This document shows positions 24,503 to 33,385 of a stretch of DNA of 64,000 nucleotides, one piece after another. Each line of letters begins with the position of its first letter. The first letter of the stretch is position 1. The DNA is from Spirochaetales bacterium. Its GTDB lineage: Bacteria; Spirochaetota; Spirochaetia; UBA9216. The DNA lies in assembly GCA_016342585.1 (NCBI GenBank), contig JAEINK010000003.1, forward strand, positions 1 through 64,000, given 5' to 3'. The notes under the pieces are model-generated. The model had not been told where the DNA came from. It was given only the letters and a program-made list of their open reading frames with translations, and did no database searches. Made by a program: the position numbers and the translations under genes.

Positions 24503-26338
24503 CTAAAAAAATCTCTTTCGTTTACTCAGGAGCATCATGTGTTTCAACTCTTCCGGCTTTTTAAGGCTTTGCCACTGGTCCTGAAATTTCGGATCCTGTA
24601 CCAGGGTCGCCAGTGAGGCAATGGTTTTCAGGTGAAGGATCCTCATGTCTTTGGAGCCTCCCAGGAAGAAAATCGCCTTCACAGCTTTCGTCTTTTCTCC
24701 GAAATCAACCCCTTTTTTACAGCGGACAATTTTCATGAAGGTTTTACCCTCGCCATCCAGGAGGATATGCGGGATAGCAATGAAGTCAGAGATAGCGGTG
24801 TTGTATTCATTCTGCCTTTTCCTGTACCGGGAAAGAACCTCCTCTTCATCCAATCCTGTGGTTGTTGCTATCTCACGGGAGAGGCTTAGGAGTAATCGTT
24901 CCCAATCCATGGGGCCTTCCATGTCGGAAACAGCAGCCTCCCGGATGAGCTTGTCAAAGCTATCCTGTTCGATCTCATCCCTGGAAATTATGATATCCCG
25001 CAACTCCGTCTCCAGGAGATCCTCTGTTAATTTTGAATCGGTGATTTTTTTTATCAGGTGGAGGAGTGCGAACTCGCTTTTGTTGTTTCTGCGTCCATAG
25101 AATATATAGAGGCAGAAGCAGGCGAAGATGAAGGCAAGGCTCACCTCAATCGCCTGGGAGCCCAGGTCTATGATGAAATATCCGAAAAGCAGGATACTCA
25201 GGATCTGCAGCCAGGGGTAAAATGGGGCTTTAAAACTGGGTTTATAATTGGAGATTTCCGACTCCCTCAGGACTATTACCGCCAGGTTTGTGAGGACATA
25301 ACTGGTAAGGATGACCGTGGAGGCTGTTTTAACAAGGATATCCAGGGGAAGGAGAAGCGCCAGGAACATGAGTATGGAGGTGATAACCAATGATAGTACG
25401 GGGACCTGTTTTTTGCGGGAAACACCGGCGAAGAGGGGTGGCAGGAGTTTGTCCCGGGAGAGGGCCAGTGGGTAGCGACTGGCCGACATGAGTCCCGCAT
25501 TGGCTGTAGTTATGAAGGCCAGGGCCGAGGCTATAAAGATGGCGATGTAGCCCGGTTTCCCTAAAAGCAGTCCGGCCGAATCGGCCACCGGTGTGAGACT
25601 GGTTGAGAAGTCTTCAGGGGCAAGGGTTCCTGTTAATACGACTACGATCAGGCCATAAAAGAGGGTAACCACAGCTATGGATGATATCATTCCCAGGGGG
25701 ATATTCCTCTTAGGATTTATAACCTCTTCAGAGATATTGGCCACCTTAAGCAAACCCCCGAATGAGATGAAGATGAATCCTGACGTTGTGATGATGGCGT
25801 GAATACCCTTCTCCCCGAAGGGTTTGAAATTACCGGTCTCTACCGCGGGTAGACCGAACAGGATGTAGACGAAAAGGAGGCTCAGGAGGCCGATAACCAT
25901 GATCAGTTGAAAGATGGCCGCCTCTTCCACTCCGGCAAGGTTCACCAGGAGGAATATCAGACAGAGGAGGCCGGCGGAGAGCATTGTTGGAATATTCAGG
26001 GTGAGATAGAGGATCTCGGAGATACCGAAAACCGCAAAGGCGCTTTTTAAGGCCAGGGCGAACCACCCCAGGAAGCCGGAGATAGTCCCGAGGAGGGGAC
26101 CGAAGGTTCGGTTAATGAAGTAGTAATCGCCCCCCGCTTTGGGCATGGCTGTCGAGAGTTCGATGACGCTGAAGACACCGAAGAGAGCCAGAACTCCGGC
26201 CAGAATATAGGATATGAATACGGCAGAGCCGGCCTTGGTAAAGGCCAGACCGGGTAGAATAAAGATTCCTGAGCTGATCATCGCTCCGGTGGCAATGCTG
26301 AATACACCGGCCAGGCCGATCCCTTTTTTCAGGTCCAT
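24503..26338 (-). CDS. APC-family amino-acid permease fused to a PTS EIIA-type domain
   Basis: 611 aa. Residues about 1-430 are a 12-helix APC superfamily transporter starting GIGLAGVFSIATGAMISSGIF and containing AMPKAGGDYYFI. After a linker, residues about 440-600 resemble a PTS EIIA type-2 (fructose/nitrogen) domain, with the candidate phospho-His in AIPHILLDGEG and a late HLKTIASLATL helix. The fusion suggests transport gated by PTS phosphorylation. ATG 26338 is chosen because GAAGGAGAAGAT precedes it; ATG 26368 is longer by 10 codons. Substrate unknown. Confidence 0.85.
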   Translation of the reverse strand: MDLKKGIGLAGVFSIATGAMISSGIFILPGLAFTKAGSAVFISYILAGVLALFGVFSVIELSTAMPKAGGDYYFINRTFGPLLGTISGFLGWFALALKSAFAVFGISEILYLTLNIPTMLSAGLLCLIFLLVNLAGVEEAAIFQLIMVIGLLSLLFVYILFGLPAVETGNFKPFGEKGIHAIITTSGFIFISFGGLLKVANISEEVINPKRNIPLGMISSIAVVTLFYGLIVVVLTGTLAPEDFSTSLTPVADSAGLLLGKPGYIAIFIASALAFITTANAGLMSASRYPLALSRDKLLPPLFAGVSRKKQVPVLSLVITSILMFLALLLPLDILVKTASTVILTSYVLTNLAVIVLRESEISNYKPSFKAPFYPWLQILSILLFGYFIIDLGSQAIEVSLAFIFACFCLYIFYGRRNNKSEFALLHLIKKITDSKLTEDLLETELRDIIISRDEIEQDSFDKLIREAAVSDMEGPMDWERLLLSLSREIATTTGLDEEEVLSRYRKRQNEYNTAISDFIAIPHILLDGEGKTFMKIVRCKKGVDFGEKTKAVKAIFFLGGSKDMRILHLKTIASLATLVQDPKFQDQWQSLKKPEELKHMMLLSKRKRFF

Positions 26339-26464
26339 ATCTTCTCCTTCTTTTGTAGCTCTGTACATTAATAGTATAACAAATAAAAAATTGACAAAAG
26401 ACTAAATTACTAAATAAAATGGTTTTTCCCGGTGGTATACTTACCCTGGCAGGGAGAACTGAAA

Positions 26465-28567
26465 ATGAATACACTGAATCTTGAAAAACTCTTGAATCCA
26501 TCGAGCATTGCTTTGATCGGCGCCTCCGACAAGAGCGGTAAGGTGGGAACGACAATAATGAAGTACCTTTTGAAGAGCACGGCGAGGGTATATCCTGTAA
26601 ACCCGAAAATAGATTACATTATGCATATCCCCGTTTATAAGGATGTTTCGGATATTTCGGGGGATGTGGATCTTGCCATTGTCGCTTTGAGCGCCGCGAA
26701 TTCTGTTTCCGCCGTCTCTGCCTGCTCTGATAAGGGGATCCCTTTTGTTATTGTGGTGGCGGGTGGTTTTGGTGAAACCGGGGCCGAAGGCGGTGCTCTG
26801 GAGGGTAAACTCCGGGAGATCGTTTCCCGGGGAAAGACCAGGATCCTGGGGCCTAACTCCCTTGGCGTTTTTGTTCCTGAGAACGATCTGGATACTGTCT
26901 TTGTGGAACATGGTGATAAAGCACTCGCCCAGGGGGGGAGTGTGGCCTTCATAAGCCAGAGTGGTTCTGTGGGGGTCGAATCCCTGGGGCTTGCCAGTAA
27001 CACCGGTTTCGGAATGCGGGCATTCGTCGGGACGGGGAATAAAACAGATTTGACCGAACTCGACTTCATTCGTCACTTTGGCAGGGATGATAAAACCGAC
27101 TGCCTTGCCATATATGTTGAGAGTGTCGAGGGTGAGCGGGATTTCCTCCTGGAGTGCTCCGAGGTCTCCGCCAAAAAACCTGTCCTGGTCCTCAAGGCCG
27201 GGCGTACTCCCGCGGGGGCTTCGGCCGCCGGGTCCCATACGGGCAGGCTTGCCGGTTCGGACAGGGTTGTGAATGGTGCCTTCAAGCAGTATGGTATTCA
27301 GCGGGCCTTCGATGATGAGGAGCTCTGTGACGCCGCCCTCTCCCTCTCCATGCTAAAACCGGCATCGGGAAACAGGGTGGCGGTGGTAACCCCTGCCGGT
27401 GGATTCGGCGTCATGTGCACCGATTATATTGACAGTCAGGACAGCCGGGCAAAACTTATCATGGCTGAACTTTCCGGGGAGACTAAATCCCGAATTGCCG
27501 GCAACACCCTGAATTTTGCCTCAACGAATAACCCTGTCGATTTAACGGCCAGTGCGGATAACGGGATGTTTACCAATAGCCTTGATGCCCTGATCGATGA
27601 CGATGGGGTTGATATCATAATCTGTGTCACCTTCTTTGCACCTCCCACCATAGATGATGGTCTTATTAAAGAGATCGGCCGGAGGGTCAGAAACTCATCC
27701 AAACCCATCCTGGTCTTCACCGAATATGGGCCATTCACGGATGAGTATTTACTCTCCTTTTATAATGAAGGGGTGGCCGGTTTTCCCTCCATAAGCAGGG
27801 TTGTCCGTGCCGCACGTTTTCTTGTGGAGAGAGGGGAAATCATAAAACGGAAGGGGGGGATGAAAAAGGATACTCCTGTTGAACATCGGGAACTTGCCGG
27901 GATGGTGGAAACCTGGAAGTCCTCCTTAAAAGTACCCGGAAAACCTGATGAATGGGAAACATCTGGACTCTTTCGTATAGCCGGGCTGCCGGCTCAGAAA
28001 TCTGTTCTTGTTGAGCATGAAGATTATTTTCTCTCTCTTGTGGAGAACGCCTCACTTCCCGGGCCCTATGCTGTGAAAATCTGCGGGTCGGAAATCCTGC
28101 ATAAAACCGAGTTAGGCGGGGTTGCTTTAAATGTGGGGGAAGGAGAGCTCTCTGAAACTGTAGGAATGATGCTCCGGAAGTTCCCCGGGAATTCGGTAAT
28201 TATATCGAATATGATTACATATTCGGGGACAGAGTTTATTCTCGGTGCCTTGAATGATTTCACCTTCGGTCCCTCTGTTATGGCCGGGGCGGGGGGCATC
28301 CTTACCGAGCTTTATAAGGATGTGGCCTTCCGGCTGGCACCCTGCGAGCATGAGGTGGCACGGGGTATGCTGGAAGAGCTCCGTATAGCGCCAATCCTGG
28401 AAGGGTACAGGGGGAGTTCTCTGGATAAGGAGGCCCTGGTTGAGATCCTGGTAAGGTTTTCTCGATTGGCGGCGATTATCGCCGGGCAGGGCGGACAGCT
28501 GGATATAAATCCCATCGTCTGGTCCGATGACGGGTGGATAATCTTGGACGCCAAGGCCGTTCTCTGA
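26465..28567 (+). CDS. ADP-forming acetate/acyl-CoA ligase (fused subunits)
   Basis: NDP-forming acyl-CoA synthetase, 700 aa, making ATP from acetyl-CoA with acetate release in anaerobes. The order is CoA-binding Rossmann domain (LLNPSSIALIGASDKSGKVG at about 6-25), ligase domains with the phospho-His region SHTGRLAGSD, and a C-terminal ATP-grasp domain (about 480-700) with KTELGGVALNV. ATG 26465 is supported by GGGAGAA upstream and by its fit to the family N-terminus; an earlier in-frame ATG at 26432 lacks both. Acetate is the likely but not proven substrate. Confidence 0.9.
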   Translation: MNTLNLEKLLNPSSIALIGASDKSGKVGTTIMKYLLKSTARVYPVNPKIDYIMHIPVYKDVSDISGDVDLAIVALSAANSVSAVSACSDKGIPFVIVVAGGFGETGAEGGALEGKLREIVSRGKTRILGPNSLGVFVPENDLDTVFVEHGDKALAQGGSVAFISQSGSVGVESLGLASNTGFGMRAFVGTGNKTDLTELDFIRHFGRDDKTDCLAIYVESVEGERDFLLECSEVSAKKPVLVLKAGRTPAGASAAGSHTGRLAGSDRVVNGAFKQYGIQRAFDDEELCDAALSLSMLKPASGNRVAVVTPAGGFGVMCTDYIDSQDSRAKLIMAELSGETKSRIAGNTLNFASTNNPVDLTASADNGMFTNSLDALIDDDGVDIIICVTFFAPPTIDDGLIKEIGRRVRNSSKPILVFTEYGPFTDEYLLSFYNEGVAGFPSISRVVRAARFLVERGEIIKRKGGMKKDTPVEHRELAGMVETWKSSLKVPGKPDEWETSGLFRIAGLPAQKSVLVEHEDYFLSLVENASLPGPYAVKICGSEILHKTELGGVALNVGEGELSETVGMMLRKFPGNSVIISNMITYSGTEFILGALNDFTFGPSVMAGAGGILTELYKDVAFRLAPCEHEVARGMLEELRIAPILEGYRGSSLDKEALVEILVRFSRLAAIIAGQGGQLDINPIVWSDDGWIILDAKAVL

Positions 28568-28642
28568 TTGTCAGCAGAGATCTGATAAAATTCGATAATC
28601 TCAAATCCAGAAAGGGTGAATAAACAGCCCGGTGGATTGCCT

Positions 28643-30184
28643 CTACCAGTCGATGGGGAAGTAATCTTTCAGAAACTGACCGCACCAGTGTTTCCCCGTA
28701 TTAATTCCATCAAAGAGAGGATCGCAGACCCGGGCCGCCCCGTCGACGATATCCAGGGGAGGCTGAAAGTCATGGAGATCCTTTTTTAACTGGGATAGCT
28801 GGGCCGGGTCTTCATCGGTCACCCATCCAGTGTCCACAGCGTTCATGAATATACCATGCCTGGCCAGTTCACTTGCCGAGGTGTGGGTGAGCATGTTGAG
28901 GGCTGCCTTGGCCATATTGGTGTGGGGATGCCGCTCTCCCTTCTTGAAGCGCATGAACTTTCCCTCCATGGCAGAGACATTTACGATATGCTTCTTTCCC
29001 GTGTTATCTCTTTCCATCATGGGTATGAGTTTATTACAGAGGACGAAGGGAGCAACCGCATTTATGAGTTGCAACTCCAGCATCTCCGATGTTTCGATCT
29101 CTCCGAGTTTAAGCCGCCAACTGTTGGTTTTTCTCAGGTCTACCTGCTGGAGATCCACATCCAGTTCCCCCTTCGGGAAGAGTGCTTTGGTGGGCAGGGT
29201 TTCATCATAGTTGTATGGGATCTGGGAAAGCCTGGCCGATTCCCTGAGCCCTATCCCTGGTACCTTGCCACTCCAGCTGACGGGCAGGGTCTTCTCCGAA
29301 TCCTGTTCCGGGAGGGCAAAGTTGTTCAATTTATTTGTGCATTCATGATAATCGCGCAGGAGTTCCCGGGCCCCCCCTGGCAACTCTTCGATTTTTCGGG
29401 ATTCGGCAGGCATCAGGTGGGCATAGAATCCCGGCGGTCTTCTGACCGTTTGGGCCGCATTATTTATCAGTATATCCAGTCTGTCATAGGTTTGCCCGAT
29501 GTAGTTGCAGAATATTTCCACACTGGGTGTATGGCGCAGATCCAGACCATAGATGTGAAGCCTGTCATTCCACTCCCTGAAGTCTCCCTCTTTTGCATAC
29601 CGGATGGCGGAATCGGCAGGAAACCTGGTGGTTGCGATGACCGTCGCACCCGCTCTGAGGAGCATGAGGGTAGCGTGGTAGCCGATCTTTAACCGGGAGC
29701 CGGTAATGATTGCCACCTGTCCGCGAAGGTCGGCTGTCTGGAACCTTTTCTCGTAATTCAGAGCGGCACAGGAGGGGCACATGGAATCATAGAAGAAGTG
29801 AAGTTTTGTGAACTCCTCTTTGCATACATAACAGTTTCGCGGGGAGTTTAACTCTCCGGCCTCACTCTCCCTGCTGTGATCCTGAATCATCAAGGGGGCC
29901 GAGAAGACCGAGGCCTCCCTGGCAGACCTGATCCCTGTGGCGGCCCTGGCCTTCCTTTCGATGGCAGTCATTTGAGTTTTCCGTAATTTCCGGGCTGCTT
30001 TTTTCCGCTGGTTTATCTTCAGGGCATCGGGGCGTGAGAGCTGGCCTGTCACCTTCATAAGTTCAATCCTGAGCTCTTCCGGGAGGCTCAGGTACGCCTG
30101 ATCATTCTCAAGGAGATGGGCGAGCATAGAGATGCACGACCTTATATCAGTTTCTGAATAGGAAGGAGAGTTTTCCTTGTCCAT
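28643..30184 (-). CDS. Zinc-ribbon SDR-like protein lacking the catalytic Tyr
   Basis: 513 aa. The N-terminus (1-110) is helical and basic. Next comes a CYVC...MCPSC pair (about 118-139), a probable zinc ribbon, then a Rossmann domain with [11 protein letters not shown] (TGx3GxG-like), the DxR dinucleotide region and NNAAQTV. A long insertion (about 270-360) precedes NVSAMEG and [11 protein letters not shown], where YxxxK is expected. The Lys is kept but the Tyr position is Thr. An unusual SDR architecture; substrate unknown and ordinary dehydrogenase activity doubtful. Confidence 0.75.
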   Translation of the reverse strand: MDKENSPSYSETDIRSCISMLAHLLENDQAYLSLPEELRIELMKVTGQLSRPDALKINQRKKAARKLRKTQMTAIERKARAATGIRSAREASVFSAPLMIQDHSRESEAGELNSPRNCYVCKEEFTKLHFFYDSMCPSCAALNYEKRFQTADLRGQVAIITGSRLKIGYHATLMLLRAGATVIATTRFPADSAIRYAKEGDFREWNDRLHIYGLDLRHTPSVEIFCNYIGQTYDRLDILINNAAQTVRRPPGFYAHLMPAESRKIEELPGGARELLRDYHECTNKLNNFALPEQDSEKTLPVSWSGKVPGIGLRESARLSQIPYNYDETLPTKALFPKGELDVDLQQVDLRKTNSWRLKLGEIETSEMLELQLINAVAPFVLCNKLIPMMERDNTGKKHIVNVSAMEGKFMRFKKGERHPHTNMAKAALNMLTHTSASELARHGIFMNAVDTGWVTDEDPAQLSQLKKDLHDFQPPLDIVDGAARVCDPLFDGINTGKHWCGQFLKDYFPIDW

Positions 30185-30264
30185 TTTGTATCCTTTGGTT
30201 CATATACGAGACTTCAGGGATAATATCAGATTATTTTTGATAGTGGTATACGGGGAGGATTGAT

Positions 30265-30819
30265 TCACAGGGTATTTTTGAAATATCTGTAGACTCCCAG
30301 ACTGCCTGTCACCTCCGGATGGAAGGTTGTGGCCATAATTGACTCCGTACAGACCGCAACTGGGAGTCCAGCGTATTCCGACAGGATGGTGACCGACTCA
30401 CCGCAGGATAGTATTTTGGGGGCCCGAATGAAACTCACCGCTTCAAAACCGCCCCTGAAGGGCACCGTTGTCGAAAAGCTCTGCATCTGTGTTCCATACC
30501 CATTCCGGCCGGCTGTTATATCAAGCAGACCCAACGGCTCAATCTCTCCTCCCTTCACTTCTTTTGACAGGAGTATGAGTCCTGCACAGGTTCCCCAAAT
30601 CTTAAGGCCCTCCCGGGCTTTCCTTAAAATAGCCTCATCCAGCATTTTTATTTTGATCAGCTTTGTGAGGGTTGTGCTCTCACCTCCGGGGATGATAAGT
30701 CCATCGATTTTATCAAGATCCTCCGGTGATAGAACCCTCCGGAAAATATCACCATCCGATTCGATTGCCCTGCCATGTTCGGCAACCGAACCCTGCAGTC
30801 CAAGAACTCCTATGGTCAT
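30265..30819 (-). CDS. pdxT: Pyridoxal 5'-phosphate synthase glutaminase subunit PdxT
   Basis: Class I glutaminase, 184 aa, feeding ammonia to PdxS in the DXP-independent PLP pathway. Visible are VLGLQGSVAEH, PGGESTT, the nucleophile C78 in GTCAGLILL, and the His/Glu pair in TTFHPEVTG. Its ATG overlaps the pdxS stop region by 1 bp, so the two are coupled. Confidence 0.96.
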   Translation of the reverse strand: MTIGVLGLQGSVAEHGRAIESDGDIFRRVLSPEDLDKIDGLIIPGGESTTLTKLIKIKMLDEAILRKAREGLKIWGTCAGLILLSKEVKGGEIEPLGLLDITAGRNGYGTQMQSFSTTVPFRGGFEAVSFIRAPKILSCGESVTILSEYAGLPVAVCTESIMATTFHPEVTGSLGVYRYFKNTL

Positions 30820-31703
30820 TACCAGCCCCTGTCGGCAAAGGCTGTCTCTACCTGAGAGACCGGGATGGAGTCCATACAGCTCCCGAGAGCTTCGGAAACT
30901 CGGGCCAGGAGTTTGGCATCGGTATAATAGGCCACCGCCTCCACTATGGCTTTGGCTCTTTTGGCCGGATTGTCAGATTTAAAAATACCCGAACCGACAA
31001 AGACACCATCACAGCCCAGCTGCATCATCAGGGCGGCATCAGCCGGGGTGGCAATGCCGCCGGCCGCGAAATTAACCACCGGAAGTCCCCTGAGATCCTG
31101 TACCATCTTCACGAGCTCAAAGGGGGCCTTCATATCCCGGGCCATTGTCATGAGTTCTTCACTCGATGCACTGATAACCGTTCTGATCTCTTGTGTCATC
31201 CGCCTCATATGCCGAACCGCCTCTACCACATCCCCCGTCCCGGCCTCGCCCTTGGTTCTTATCATGGCGGCTCCTTCTCCAATCCTTCTCAAGGCCTCTC
31301 CCAGATTCCTTGCCCCGCAGACGAAGGGGATCCCGAAGAGTGATTTATCGATATGGAACTCCTCATCCGCCGGTGTTAAGACTTCACTCTCATCAACAAA
31401 GTCGATCTCCAGGGATTCCAGAATACTCGCCTCCACAAAATGACCGATCCTTACCTTGGCCATGACCGGAATGGAGACAGCTTTCTGAATGGATTTGATC
31501 ATGGCCGGATCGGACATCCTGGAGACCCCTCCCTCCTTCCGTATATCTGAAGGAACCCTTTCCAATGCCATAACCGCTACGGCTCCCGCTTCCTGGGCAA
31601 TCCGGGCCTGTTCGGGGTTTATGACATCCATGATAACGCCCCCCTTCAGCATCCGGGCAAGATCTCTATTGATATCTGTTCTTGTGTTTAAATTCTTTTT
31701 CAT
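30819..31703 (-). CDS. pdxS: Pyridoxal 5'-phosphate synthase subunit PdxS
   Basis: Synthase subunit, 294 aa (the usual length), forming PLP from ribose 5-phosphate, glyceraldehyde 3-phosphate and ammonia. The active-site lysines lie in [10 protein letters not shown] (K83, equivalent to B. subtilis K81) and later in the phosphate-site region; [10 protein letters not shown] and [19 protein letters not shown] are diagnostic. ATG 31703 with AAGGAG upstream is chosen; an in-frame ATG at 31736 would run into the operator palindrome. Divergent from a PdxR-like regulator, with three operator-like sites between. Confidence 0.97.
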   Translation of the reverse strand: MKKNLNTRTDINRDLARMLKGGVIMDVINPEQARIAQEAGAVAVMALERVPSDIRKEGGVSRMSDPAMIKSIQKAVSIPVMAKVRIGHFVEASILESLEIDFVDESEVLTPADEEFHIDKSLFGIPFVCGARNLGEALRRIGEGAAMIRTKGEAGTGDVVEAVRHMRRMTQEIRTVISASSEELMTMARDMKAPFELVKMVQDLRGLPVVNFAAGGIATPADAALMMQLGCDGVFVGSGIFKSDNPAKRAKAIVEAVAYYTDAKLLARVSEALGSCMDSIPVSQVETAFADRGW

Positions 31704-31717
31704 AATTACTCCTTTTT

Positions 31718-31741
31718 GTTTATTGTATCGATACAATAAAC
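31718..31741. promoter_or_regulatory. PdxR operator palindrome in the pdxS leader
   Basis: A perfect 24-bp palindrome whose core is TTGTATCGATACAA, 15 bp upstream of the pdxS ATG and downstream of its predicted promoter. Related sites are AATCGATACAA (31821-31831) and TTGTATCGTAACAA (31870-31883). Confidence 0.75.
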
Positions 31742-31787
31742 TGTTTTTATGACTTTTTTGATTGAAATATAGAATCTATATGGGTAC

Positions 31788-31831
31788 AAATTAAAGGTTA
31801 TCAAACAAGATGTCAATAAAAATCGATACAA
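31788..31831 (-). promoter_or_regulatory. pdxS promoter with adjacent operator half-site
   Basis: Minus strand -35 TTGACA (31811-31816), 17-bp spacer, -10 TAATTT (31788-31793). The half-site AATCGATACAA (31821-31831) lies just upstream of the -35, the position of an activator. Confidence 0.7.
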
Positions 31832-31841
31832 AATCTAAATA

Positions 31842-31886
31842 TTGACTATATATACAAAAAAACGTAAAATTGTATCGTAACAATAA
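31842..31886 (+). promoter_or_regulatory. pdxR-like gene promoter and operator
   Basis: -35 TTGACT (31842-31847), 17-bp spacer, -10 TAAAAT (31865-31870), followed at once by an operator-like TTGTATCGTAACAATAA (31870-31886) at the start site, where binding would repress. Autorepression with pdxST activation is the inferred scheme. Confidence 0.65.
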
Positions 31887-31953
31887 AATTATTAAGCACT
31901 ATAATTGTAAAGCAATGATGTTGTGACGCTATGAAAACGGAGGGTCCGCAAAT

Positions 31954-33336
31954 ATGGATTACAGGGATATAAAGCTGAAAAAGGGTGAGCTTCCCCTTTA
32001 CCGGCAGCTTGCCCGGGGGATTGAGGAGATGATCCTGAATGATGATATTTCCTGTGGTATGAAATTACCGACAATCAGGGAAATGTCCGGGAAATTCAAC
32101 CTTAACAATGTGACGGTCATAAACGCATATAAGCTGCTTGAAGAGAAAGAGTTGATCGATAAAATCCCGGGTAGTGGTTCATATGTGACCTATAACAATA
32201 TGGCCTATCGGACAGAACTTATGGATTTCACAGGCAGAGACTCCAATATAGAGGCCTTTCCCCTTAAGGATATACGTGAATCCATTGAATCGGTTTTGAA
32301 GGACGACGGGGTTGAGGCTTTCAAATATGAGGATTCGAATGGTTTTCCGGGGCTGCAGCGGGCCCTGACCCATTATTTTGCCTTTTTTAATATTGATACC
32401 CCTTCTGAGTATATTCAGATCGTCTCCGGTGGCCAGCAGGCTCTGGATATAATCTCAAAGGCTTTGATCAATCTGGGGGATCTCGTCATGACCGAAGCGC
32501 CGACCTATGGGGGGGCCGTAAACAGTTTTTTGAGTCGGGAAGGGCGTGTTATATCCATTCCCCTTATAAAGGAGGGGATAGATCTTGTTGAACTTGAATC
32601 CAAGATTATCGCCCGTAAACCAGTCTTTCTCTATCTCATGCCCTTCAATCAGAAACCCACCGGGATCAATTACTCACTTGAACAGAAAAAGAGGCTCATC
32701 GCTCTCGCAAATGAGTATAACTTTTATATAGTCGAAGATGATCTGGGGAGTGAGATCGCCCCGGTGGGCAGCGCTTCTATCACCTTAAAAAGTCTGGATA
32801 CTGAAGAGCGGGTCATTTATATAAAGAGTTTTACCTCCCTTTTCATGCCGGGTTTACGGCTTGGATGCATTATTGCACCGGAAAAACTCTATTATAAGTT
32901 CCTTTCCATTAAACAGACCACGGATATCTCAAGCCCGGGGCTGCTTCAGCGGGGATTTACCGCCTACCTCGAACAGAAGGATTGGCATTCCTATTTTAAA
33001 ACTCTCGCTTTAAATCTTAATGAAAAAATTAATCTTACACGTGAAATCCTGAAGGAGAGTTTTTCCGATCTTCTTGAGTTTGATATAAATACCCAAGCGC
33101 CTTATTTCTGGCTGAAGCTGAAATTCTCCAATGGAGAAGCTTTGAGTAGAATCTGTCGGCAAAAAGGGGTGCAGATCATTCCGGGAGTCAGTTCCGGTGA
33201 GGATTATCAGCGGTATTTCATGCTTTCAGTGGAGAGTATTCCCCTGGATAATATGGGGATGGGATTTAATCTTTTAAAGGAATCTCTCCGGGAGCTCTAT
33301 ACTGAAAATCAGAACTTTACTCCCGATGGGGAGTGA
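31954..33336 (+). CDS. MocR/PdxR-like GntR regulator with aminotransferase-fold domain
   Basis: 460 aa. The N-terminal GntR winged helix (about 12-80) includes KLPTIREMSGKFNLNNVTV. The fold-type I aminotransferase domain (about 100-450) has SGGQQALDIISKAL and EDDLGSEI. At the PLP-lysine position the sequence is YIKSFTSLFMPGLRLG: where MocR proteins have SFSK, this has SFTS (Ser295), although K291 lies 4 residues earlier. Position opposite pdxST points to a PdxR role in vitamin B6 control, but PLP binding may be non-covalent. Confidence 0.85.
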   Translation: MDYRDIKLKKGELPLYRQLARGIEEMILNDDISCGMKLPTIREMSGKFNLNNVTVINAYKLLEEKELIDKIPGSGSYVTYNNMAYRTELMDFTGRDSNIEAFPLKDIRESIESVLKDDGVEAFKYEDSNGFPGLQRALTHYFAFFNIDTPSEYIQIVSGGQQALDIISKALINLGDLVMTEAPTYGGAVNSFLSREGRVISIPLIKEGIDLVELESKIIARKPVFLYLMPFNQKPTGINYSLEQKKRLIALANEYNFYIVEDDLGSEIAPVGSASITLKSLDTEERVIYIKSFTSLFMPGLRLGCIIAPEKLYYKFLSIKQTTDISSPGLLQRGFTAYLEQKDWHSYFKTLALNLNEKINLTREILKESFSDLLEFDINTQAPYFWLKLKFSNGEALSRICRQKGVQIIPGVSSGEDYQRYFMLSVESIPLDNMGMGFNLLKESLRELYTENQNFTPDGE

Positions 33337-33347
33337 GTAAAAAAAAG

Positions 33348-33376
33348 ACCCGACAGTTCTGAAGAATCTGCCGGGT
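33348..33376. terminator. Bidirectional terminator between regulator and aspS
   Basis: ACCCGACAG (33348-33356) pairs with CTGCCGGGT (33368-33376) with one mismatch and an 11-nt loop. An A-run precedes and a T-containing stretch follows, serving the two convergent genes. Confidence 0.65.
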
Positions 33377-33385
33377 TCTATTCGG

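Noticed and set aside
26441-27238. Minus-strand open frame of 265 codons
   Set aside because: Antisense to the acyl-CoA synthetase, no homology-like motif.
28856-29692. Plus-strand open frame of 278 codons
   Set aside because: Antisense to the zinc-ribbon SDR gene, with no recognisable domain or ribosome-binding site.
30329-30982. Plus-strand open frame of 217 codons over pdxT/pdxS
   Set aside because: Composition is Ser/Pro-rich as expected for the antisense of a conserved enzyme; pdxS and pdxT are unambiguous.
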